In this document: in pieces, positions 55,338 to 64,000 of the stretch
How positions within the stretch are numbered: position 1 is the stretch's first letter
Layout: every line of letters begins with the position of its first letter
Assembly (NCBI GenBank): GCA_037176725.1
Contig: JAZBRS010000020.1
Span: forward strand, 82,406,001-82,470,000
Direction of reading: 5' to 3'
Source of the DNA: Posidonia oceanica
Lineage: Eukaryota > Streptophyta > Magnoliopsida > Alismatales > Posidoniaceae
DNA length: 64,000 nt
Made by a program: the position numbers and the translations under genes
The notes under the pieces: generated by a model
Databases searched by the model: none
What the model saw: the letters and a program-made list of their open reading frames with translations, nothing else
What the model was told of the DNA's origin: nothing

Positions 55338-55979
55338 TCCTAACCACCTTAAAAGAGATTTCACCTGCGAAATCATTGGTAGGTGAAAAGATACGGATAC
55401 TGAGCTAGGATGGCATCCTAGCACTCCCAAGTGGCCTCCTCGGCTCCATGATGCTACCATCGCATAAGGACAAGTGGGATCACCTTGTTCCGCAACACTC
55501 GTTTCTTCTAGTCGATGATCTAGACAGCATCCTCCACAAAGGACAAATATTCCTGGAGCACCTCTGGCTGAATAGGGATTTCCTAAGACACATCAGCCAG
55601 ACACTTCCTCAACATGGAGACATGGAACACGTCATGCACAGATGACAGTTCAGGTGGTAGGGCCAGCCTATAAGCAACCTCACCAACCCTCTACGTGATC
55701 TGATATGGGCCAATATAGTAGAGACTTAACTTCTCGCGCTTCCCGAACCTCATTATGCCCTTGGTCGGTGAAACCTTCAAAAATACAAAGTCCCCCACCA
55801 AGAATTCCAGCAGTCTCCACCTCTGATCGGCATAGCTCTTCTGCCGACTCTATGCAGTCACAAGTCTACTACAGATCAAATTTACCTTGTTTGCATACTG
55901 CTTCACGATCTCAGGACCAAGGAGCTATCGTTCCCCTACTTCGCTCTAGCAAACAGGTGATCTGCACAGCCTACCATAC
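55338..55979 (-). pseudogene. Tekay-type integrase C-terminus and chromodomain end
   Basis: The minus strand reads YADQRWRLLEFLVGDFVFLK (about 55840-55780), VSPTKGIMRFGKREKLS, IGPYQI, RVGEVAYRLALPPELSSVHD and VFHVSMLRK (about 55690-55610). This is the typical integrase C-terminal module of chromoviruses; the remains of a chromodomain follow to about 55400. TAG stops are at three or more sites. The rest of the element is cut off by element F at 55980. Confidence 0.85.
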
Positions 55980-56394
55980 TGTAGAGACCCCATTTTAGCC
56001 AAGGGGTCACAGCTGGCTGGAGACACTCTGGAAGCACTCTGGAAACTGATTCTGAGGTCTGGAAGCTCACCCTCCTTTAACCCTAAGCTTACACCCATTT
56101 CAAACCTTGAACCCTCTCAAAACCCTAGGCCAAATCCTAGAAACCCTAGGTCACACACTCACACAAAACCTCCTTCCAAACCCAAGCCTTTCTCCTTCTT
56201 TCTTTTCCGATTATCCTTTTCTCTCTCCTGATTATTCTTTTCTCTCTCCTCCTTATCCTCCTTCTCTTTCTCCTTCTTTTCCTCTCTTTCTTTCCTCTTT
56301 TCTTACTCTCCAATGGGCTTTAATTTCTTTTCTTCCCTTCCTTTCTTTCTTTCTTTCCTTCTTTCTTTCTTTCTTTCTTTTCCTTTTTCCACAT

Positions 56395-56633
56395 TAAACC
56401 CTAAACCCTAAACCCTAACAACCAAAACCAAATCTAAAACCCATTCTAAACCCTACAACCCTAAACCCTAATCCACTCCAAAACCCTAAAACCTTTAACC
56501 CTAAACTTACACCCATTTCAAACCTCAAGCCCTCTCAAATCCTCATCTCAAACCCTAGAACTCATCTCAAATCCCAAACCCTAAAATCAACAAACCCTAA
56601 AACTAAAAAACCCTAACCTAAACCCTAAACCCT
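56395..56633 (+). repeat. Telomere-like CCCTAAA repeats inside LTR F
   Basis: Starts with three tandem AAACCCT units (about 56396-56417) and continues with many AAACCCTAA and ACCCTAAAA words in degenerate form. CCCTAAA is the common plant telomere unit. The degeneracy, and similar CCCTAGG words in LTR E (50115-50205), suggest an LTR-borne repeat and not a true telomere remnant. Confidence 0.75.
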
Positions 56634-56651
56634 AATCAAGACCCTAAAAAC

Positions 56652-57069
56652 CCACCTCCCCGGCCGTCAACAAACCCACCTCCCTCCCACGCCTGCTGCT
56701 CTCCTCCACTCCTCCTCGTCCTCCCTTCCCAAGGATCTCGAGGGTAACGGGGTGTTTGGAATCCATGCTGCTGCTCCACACCGCCGTTTCCTCCACCCTC
56801 CTTACGTCGAGGCTCGGGTTCGACTCTGCCGGAGGGTCTAGGTCGCTGTCACAGGAATCTGGTCTTTGTGTTCCGTGATGAAGATGGTGTTAGCAATAGA
56901 TTGGATGGTTTCATGTGGCATTCTACTCTTAAGATACGCCATGTATGCGTCTTCTTTAAACCACCTTTCTATTTTGTTGCACTTCTCAAATTATGAACCA
57001 ACTTCATTATAACATGAGACATGTTTGAAGAGCAAGGTGTCCTTGTTGCTTCCTAAAAAAAAAAAAAAA
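56652..57069 (+). mobile_element. Poly(A)-tailed retrocopy or SINE-like insertion, 418 bp
   Basis: Flanked by an 18-bp duplication AATCAAGACC(C/T)TAAAAAC (56634-56651 and 57070-57087, one mismatch) and ending in about 16 A. This is the signature of L1-mediated retroposition. The body is GC-rich at its start, then AT-richer, with a B-box-like GGGTTCGACTC at about 56817-56827 but no clear A box at the right distance. No long ORF. It may be a processed copy of a host transcript or an unusual SINE. Confidence 0.75.
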
Positions 57070-60000
57070 AATCAAGACCTTAAAAACTTAAAACCTTAAA
57101 CCCTAAATCTAATCCATGCAAATTTAAATCATAATTACAACCCAATTAAATCCAATCAAAACCCCAAGCCCACTTAAAATGCAAAGCCCATCTTTAAACC
57201 TAATTAAAAATTAAAACCAATTTGAATTTAACAATTAAAGTCAAAACCCACTTAAACAAATCAGAGCTCATTTAAATTTAAAACCAACTAAAGTTAAAAC
57301 ACATCCAAACTCATTAAAAAAATAAACTAAACCCCAAACCCCATTTTAAAACCCTAAAACCCATTTAAAACACAAAGTCCATTTCAACTTGAATTTAATT
57401 AAGATTAGAATCAATTTAAACAATCAACAACCAAATCCATTTAAACTAATTTAAAACTTATTTAAACCTAAACTAATTAAAATCAAAGCAAAAAATCCAA
57501 ACCAAGCCCAAGGCCCATTAAGCCCCTTTTTCCCTTTTTTCCTTCCTCTCCTTCTTCTTCTTCTTCTTCTTCTTCATTTTTTTCTCTCTTTTTCCACCTT
57601 TTTTCTCCACTGACCCAAGCCCATGACCTCCTCTGATTTTCATTCTCCCTCCTCCTCTCCTTCTTTTTTTTTTTTTTTTTTCCTTTTCTTCTCCCTCCTT
57701 TCTTCTCCTTTCTCCCACAGCCAACTGCCATCTTCCCTCCATTTTCAAACCTCACCTGACACCCTCCGTCATCCTTGGCTTCCCTCACCTCACAGCCATC
57801 CCTTCCACATCCACTCCACCTCCATCACCTCCTCTGTGCCAGCACCTCACCTACAGACCCAACACCCAAACACCACGAACCCAAACTCACCCAGATTCGA
57901 ACTCACCACTCTCCCCCACGAACCCAAGCTCACCCAGATCCGAACTCACCACTCTCCCCCACGAACCCAAGCTCACCTAGACCACCCTCACCTTGCCCTC
58001 TCGGACCTCTCCTCTTCCTCTGAATCCCCCGTGCACCTCAGTCCACCACAGCTCATCGCACTCATCACAGATTCCCCCCAGTCCACCTACATTTACTCCC
58101 CCTGACATCATCCAAGACTTCTCTCGCTAACCTCGAACCAAACCACCCTCTTAACGGTCACACACCGCCCTTGCCCCGCGTCACCACCGTCGGGACTCCG
58201 CTCTCACACACAGACACTACCACCATCCCAATTCCTTGGTTTGAGCAACGACTTCGTTGCCCAAGCTCCTGCCATTCCTCCAGACCTCGAGCCACACCCC
58301 CTCTTGCCCCCAGTGGCTGCCAATTGCCCATGCAAGCTATGTGCATCCTGTCATTCTCATTTTGACTCTCAAACACCCAACAAAACCAGAGAGAATTCCC
58401 CACGCTAAAGACCACCACACATCCATCTGAGAGTGCCTGTAGCTTCCCGTGAGATCCCTCGAGCGATCCCCAGCTTCCCCACCACTTCCAGAGCCCCAAA
58501 ACCTCCAGATGACCTCTTTGCACCCAACTCCGGTGAGCAAAAATCACCTCTGGACCCGGCGCTGCGCAGTTGCTCCCTCGCCGTCCAGAAAGCACTGCGC
58601 CGATCCCAGGAGCACGCTGGGGCCTTCGCCGAGCTCTACAGCCGCTCTAGCAGCGCTCCCCACCTCTGCCTAAGAACTCCGATGATCTCTGCGTCATCAG
58701 CATGCTCCGGACAGCTCCTCAGGTAACCTCTTCGTCCAGGGGGTTCGCCTGAACCTCCTCTAGCTTACTTGCCTTTTATTTCTCTTTTTCGTCGCTTGTG
58801 CGCGTCTCCTGAGGTCGCCGGACCTCACCTTCTTCCCCGGCGATGTCACCGGCGCACGTGGGGCTCCTCCGCGTCTGTTTTTTTTCTTTGCATGTTACTG
58901 TAGCTATGCATGTATTTTATTATCTTCGTTTCATTTACATTATGCTAAAGTGCGTTAGTTTTTTTTATTTACATGTTAGTCCTTTATTTATTTAAAGTAT
59001 TGTGCTTGCATATAGTTAGCTCTTTTATTTTTATTTTGAAACCATGCCATATTGCAGTTTGCCCCCTGATGTTCTGCTTCTTTGCATATGGGTCCTCTGC
59101 TGTGTTATTAACATGTGTTTGTTTGGGTTATTTGCAGCTTAGCCCTCACGTTTATTTCATCTGCATCTTAATCCTGTTACAGTTGATGTTTCATTTAATC
59201 ATTCATTTAAACTATATTGTATTAAAGTAAAATACTGCAGCTTTGTTTATTTGCTTTCCAGTCCCTTTGAACTGCTGTAGTTTTTGGTTTAATTGGCCAT
59301 TTGCATCCAGGCCCTTGTGTTTACCTTATTTGCATTCTGGTCCTCCATAGTTGATTGAAGCATTTAATTTCCTTTTCTTATCATATTGCATTGCATAAAT
59401 TGTTTGCAGGTTCTTTTCAATTACTTTTGGGTCCAACAACTGTGAATCCTCTTCTGTTTCATCTCTGTTGTTTTGTATCAAGGTCCTTAAGTTTCTTAAA
59501 ATCACATCTGAGTCCTTTGATTGTTAGATTTGATTTAATTCAGCATTTAAAACATTATTGCGTTGCATAAAACCACAGCATGTTTCATTTATTGCATCTC
59601 AGTCGTTGGAAATATGTTGTGTCTTGTGTTTTCTTGTTTTTAAGTCCTGGATTTTATTTTAATTGCATTTGGGCCCTTTGCACATCAACTGTGGCATATG
59701 TTTGTATTTTTTGGACTTGCTGTTTGGTCTAGAGGTTTTTGTTACCTGCATGTAGGTCCTTCTGAGCTTCAAAATGTCCCTCAGGTTTTTTGTTTTGTCT
59801 TGCAGTTAAGCCCTTAGCTTTTTAGAAGATTGCATGTAGATCCTTCCAATGCTATGTGGCTTCCATGTGGTTTTCTTCTGGCTTTGTTTTCAAGCCTAAA
59901 GACCTGTTTAGGTTGCACCCAGATTTTTGAACATTACTGTGACTATGCACACTTGATTTTTTTCTGGACTTGCTGTTTAGTCCTGGTTTTCCTGAAAATT

Positions 60001-61893
60001 GCACATAGGTCCCTGGGACCATCTTTTGTGGTTTTTAAATACTTCTTGGCTTTGTTTTTCCTGTCCAAGCTTTTCCAAAGTTGCATGAGGATCCCCTGTA
60101 GGTCTTCTTTTTGGGATTTGCGCCTGTTTGCTGGCTTTGCATCTTAGCCCATAAGTTTTCTAAAACTGCATTTAGGTCCTTTATTGACCAATTGCATGTT
60201 TGCGTTGTATTTTTGTTGCATCTGGCCCCCCCACATTGCTGCACTTGCATCCCTGCATGCACTTATCATGTTTGCACTGCATTTTTGCCATGTTTTGCAC
60301 ATAGGCCCCTGCACTTTTTCCTATTTGCACATAGGTCCCTGCACTTGCATTTTTACACACATATCGCACACACATCTTTGCACATTGCACCTAGACACCT
60401 GTTTAGGCACCTACCAGCATCCTCAGCACTTTTGCATGCACACATCCTGCATTGCACACCCTTAGAGACTATTTGCACTTAGGCCCCTACCTTTTTTGGC
60501 CCTTGGGCCTTCTGACTTGAAACCTGGATAACTTTTGATCGGACCGTTGGATCTTCACGATCCAACTATCCAGGTCTTCTTGGTTGAATGAACTTCCATT
60601 CTAACTAAAGTCATCTCAGATCAGGCATCAGATCTCCAAGGTAAGTCCATCTGAATCATTGCATATCATTTGTTGCCTGTCATTTGCATTGCATGCATTG
60701 TTCTCGTGCCTCATTTTCCATGCATGTAAATTAGGGCTTCCCCTCCTTGCCTGCTTACTCTACTTTCCCTTTTCGCGTTTACCCAGTGTTTTCAAGTTGG
60801 GTTTCTTCCCTAGATTCACTGCCGACCGTAGCTTTCTTCCCCCTTTTTCACGGTCCGATTGCGCCGCGAGCTTTGGGCAGCGTGCGAGAAACACCGTGGG
60901 ACGGTTCAGTGGGAAACAGTCGTAGGAAAGTGGTGATCCCCTTTTTCTTGCTTTCTTTCCCCTTTGTAGGTCTTCACACCTGCATTGTGTGGTTCTTATC
61001 CGATGTTTGTTTCACACTCACTTCGCTTGTCTCTCCTTTGCATTTAGGCTGGTAGCCCTAACTGCCCGGTTGACGCTCGTCATGTCATCTAATCTTCCCC
61101 TTTGCTTGTCGCACCCCTGCATTGCGTAGTTTTAACTGATGTTTTGCTTTCACGCTTGCATCGCTTGTTTTCTGCCCTTTGTTTTGCTTCCCCTTTGCTT
61201 GTCACACCCCTGCATTGTGTGGTTTTATCAGCGTTTTGTTTTAATTGCTTGCATTTGCATTAGGGCAGTGATGCTTACTGCCTAGAGTTCTCAAGAACCA
61301 GGGTTCGTCCGATTCAGAACACAGATAGCGCTGCTGAGCACATAGGTTGCATGTTTACTTTCCTTGTGCACCATATCATTTAGAACACACCTTTGAGCAT
61401 GTAATCACAGCATATCTAGCATTTAAGCATCCAAGCACCTCATTTAGCAGGCATTCATGGCACTTAGGCATTCAAAGCATGCATTTTCCCTCAAAAGCGA
61501 GTGTAAGCCTAGAAAGACCGATTCCTCGGGCGTGTCAGGGGTGCCTAACACCTTCCCTACGCGTAACAGGAGTCCTTACCCTTTCTCTGGCCCGTAGTGA
61601 CCATTTTTCCCTCGTCTTTGGCACGAGTCATCCATTTTTGCATAGCATTGCATCTATTTGCTTGTTTTCTATGCTTTTCCTTGGTTTTCCTCGTCTTCCC
61701 CATAATAGACTAGGTGGCGACTCCCTTTTCCTTTTTCTTTCTTTTTCCATTTGGCTTTTTGCCTCTATTTTCGGTGTTTTGAGTTGAGTTTCCTCCTTGG
61801 ATCACCTGCTAATAGTGAACCTGATTTCCGATCGGTGCACGCGAGCTCTGGCAGCGTCCACGGACGGTCGCGAAACTCACGGGATCGCTACAG

Positions 61894-61911
61894 TGGCGAC
61901 TCCGCTGGGGA
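61894..61911 (+). promoter_or_regulatory. Primer-binding site of element F
   Basis: TGGCGACTCCGCTGGGGA, one base inside the LTR end. It is the least degraded of the four primer sites in the window. A second, degenerate copy TGGTGACTTTGCTAAGGA is at 62037-62054. Confidence 0.85.
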
Positions 61912-63207
61912 TTCAAGACTCCAACTTTCGTTTTTTGGCTTTCTCCCTGCTTGGGTTTTGCATTCTTTGCTTGCCTTGTGCCTTTGCCTTGCCTATTTGC
62001 TTGCTCGCCTGTCTTGATTCCCCGTAAGTCGCATAGTGGTGACTTTGCTAAGGATTCAGACCTTGGCTTTCCTCCTTCGCTTTTTGCTTGCCTTGCCTGT
62101 TTACATGCTTTATTGCCTGCTTTACCTTTACATGCTCTACCACTTACTTGTCTTTACTTATTTACCTGCTGGCTTGTCATTGCTTTATTTTCTCGCATAA
62201 TGCATATCTAAATACTTGTTTGGCACAATAATGCATGCCTTTTGAGTGGTAATTGCTTTGTTTTACACTCTTGCTATGCCACTGCACACGCACATGCCCT
62301 GCATACTATGCCTTTTGACATGCTAAGTGTTTCTTTCCACTATCATGTCCACATACACTTGCACATACCATGTCCATGCCTTTTGCTGTGATGTGTGTTG
62401 ATTGCCTGCCATGTTTGGGTGTTTTCTTCCCCGTTTTTGCTCTAGGCTTAAGGACAACTAGAGACTGGTTGTCCCCTCCCCTCGGTAAATAAAAACAGCA
62501 AGTAAAAGTCAAATCTAGGATCTACTAGAGACCTCAACACACCTTCACCCCCTGGGTTAATAAAACACGCAAGATTAAAAAACTTTAATCATTTTGCATG
62601 AAGCATCATATAGGGCATGCATCTTCTCATCCCTGAGTCTACCTATTAGTTTGAGAAGGACAGTCTCGGTCTCTTGTTCAGCTGCTTTGGCACAAAGCGA
62701 GTCGATCGGTCTGTCCCCCCTTGTCAGGGGTCACGTCGGTGCTACTAGCGGGTACAACCCATGCTTAGGCAAGGTCAAGGCCACTACTGCACCACTCGTC
62801 ATACATGAGCTCTGGGCCAGGGTCTAGACGGGAGCCTTACTTTCTGACCGAGTCAGTGACCTGCACACTTGTGAGTCTGAAGTAGACAACTTACTAGGAC
62901 ACACTAGATTGGTGAGAGAGAGCATGCTAGATAGCATACCATCTGCATGATTGCATTCATACCACCAACTAAACATTTGCATCTTTTCTTTCAGGTTCTA
63001 ACACCTATTTGCTTTGTCTGCAACAGAGATCAGTGAGCGAGTTCCCTTGTCGGGGCTTGAGTGCTTCGCTTCACTAATGCCTCTGTTGCGTCTCCTGTTT
63101 TCGACCCTCCCTTTCCTGAGCTATTCGCCTTCGCGAATATAGCTCCTCCTAGGCGTCCTTCTTCACCTTACCGTTGCAGCCCTGTTCTTACCCGCTCTCG
63201 GTCAGCC
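61912..63207 (+). other. Leader of element F
   Basis: Non-coding. It contains a degenerate second primer-site-like copy (62037-62054) followed by GATTCAGAC, so the first 40 or so leader bases seem to be duplicated 143 bases apart. Blocks matching the leader of D in reverse complement include CACTAGATTGGTGAGAGAGAG (from 62902) and TAACACCTATTTG (63000). No gene seen. Confidence 0.6.
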
Positions 63208-64000
63208 ATGGCCCAGCGCACTCTTGAGCCCCTGCTCACTCCTGTTGTTCCGGAGGGGACTTCTGCTTTGGCCCCTCCGACTCTCATTTCCATTCCTCCT
63301 GTGCCCTCGGTGACACCAGGGTTTCCCCTTCGTCGCCTAGGGCACCCCAGCATCCTGTGGGGCGTTGGCAGACTCACACTACTCTAGACCCGGTCACCGA
63401 TCCCATCTTGGTGACCTATGCTCGTGCTCCAGAGGCGCCTCTGACCCCTCCTTCCCTGGGTCTTGTCACTTCTGACGCCCACCCTGCTACAGCGACTTCC
63501 GCCCTAGGATCCTATCCTCCTGGATAGTCTGAGTCCTCCCCCTTGCATCTGGTCCCTCGCTGGCACTGTAATTTAGCATTCCCACTGATGGGACCCCTGA
63601 AGAGCGGTACCAATGCTTGGCGGAGCTTGCCCAGATCTTTCAAGGCATGGCTCTGTCTGCCTGCCCTCCTCTAGCTCCTTCTGCACCTGAGATCCCTTCG
63701 CATCCTGTTCCTACTCTCCAGGCATTCCCTGCTGCCTTGCCACCCCGGCCATCACCCTAGCTGCTCTTTGCTCCGGTGATAGGGGCACAGCCTCCCCCCT
63801 CTGCACACACTTCATTCACCGCACAGCATGCACCTCCACCACCTGGTGGCCAGCCCCTCGGCCTGGTTCGAGCACAGCACTTCTCTGGCCCGCTGCCTGG
63901 CACCGTGCCACTACAGCAGCTGTTGCTCCCACAATCTCCACAATTCACTACACAGCATCCTGCATACCCCCATTCTGTGCATCAGCAATTTACCCCCTAC
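63208..64000 (+). pseudogene. Tat/Ogre-like gag start (element F), runs off the window
   Basis: ATG at 63208-63210 opens MAQRTLEPLLTPVVPEGTSA, preceded by TRSRSA as in D (TRSRST before its Met). PPTLISIPPVPSVTPGFP matches the other copies. A frame change near 63330 and TAG in this frame at 63385-63387 disrupt it. Downstream pieces EAPLTPPSLG (about 63433), FQGMALS (about 63639) and a Pro/Gln-rich part with LPGTVPLQQLLLPQ (about 63892) follow the same order as in gag of A and D. The gag core lies beyond base 64000. Confidence 0.8.

Larger units (their letters stand above)
55980..61892 (+). mobile_element. Tat/Ogre-like 5' LTR of element F, 5.9 kb
   Basis: TGTAGAGACCCC at 55980 to CGGGATCGCTACA at 61892, followed one base later by a primer-binding site, so it is the 5' LTR of a plus-strand element. 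It has the same internal order as LTR E: C/T tracts, GC-rich middle, GCATTTAGGTCC repeats, GTTGGATC hairpin (60546-60566), GCTGAGCAC (61334-61342) and the conserved TCTAGG...GGTGTTAGG-type block in reverse (61508-61572). It contains a 418-bp poly(A)-tailed insertion at 56652-57069. Even without that it is about 5.5 kb, unusually long for an LTR. Confidence 0.88.

Noticed and set aside
61894..61911. tRNA gene fragment
   Set aside because: Only the 18 bases complementary to a tRNA 3' end are present beside an LTR; no tRNA body, so it is a primer-binding site.

Overview
This window is nuclear DNA of a flowering plant, probably one with a large, repeat-rich genome. The evidence is one plant-type nuclear gene with a spliced intron, plant lineages of LTR retrotransposons, a plant L1-type LINE, a Tourist-like MITE and telomere-like CCCTAAA motifs. 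The species cannot be told from the sequence. Only one ordinary host gene is visible: GCP3 (gamma-tubulin complex component 3), two exons on the minus strand at 17413-20030. Nearly everything else is transposable elements inserted into one another.

Left part (1-16.2 kb): minus-strand Tat/Ogre-like Ty3-gypsy remnants. Element A gives gag, a primer-binding site and an LTR that carries a 30-bp minisatellite (1-5146). The same LTR is followed by a polypurine tract, as if shared with a second element. Next come the 3' end and LTR of a plus-strand element G (5.35-7.95 kb), a Tekay-like LTR piece (to 8956), and gag, primer site and LTR of another Tat-like element C (8957-14262). A 5'-truncated LINE follows (14.26-16.25 kb).

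Middle part: GCP3, then a decayed Ty1-copia element on the minus strand (about 20.3-24.3 kb) holding a solo LTR with a 5-bp target duplication. At 24366 a Tourist-like MITE begins. It is split by a complete 22.8-kb Tat/Ogre-like element D (24395-47157, target duplication GAGAG). D reads on the minus strand: LTR, primer site, leader, gag, protease, an alanine-rich linker, RT, RNase H, a second archaeal-type RNase H, integrase, a plant-mobile-domain-like ORF, a hairpin-rich tandem array, polypurine tract, LTR. A G-family solo LTR sits inside its integrase region. The outer edge of D and part of the MITE are tandemly duplicated (316 bp).

Right part: the 3' LTR and integrase/chromodomain end of a Tekay-type chromovirus (minus strand, 47.9-56.0 kb), with a 4.84-kb Tat-type solo LTR (E) inserted in its LTR. 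Then a 5.9-kb LTR plus primer site and gag start of a plus-strand Tat-like element F that runs out of the window. F's LTR itself contains a poly(A)-tailed retrocopy with long target duplications.

No element looks intact. Premature stops in the coding regions are overwhelmingly TAG, as expected from C-to-T decay of methylated CAG/TGG codons. No cellular pathway other than microtubule nucleation by GCP3 can be inferred. All similarity calls come from reading translations and repeats by eye.
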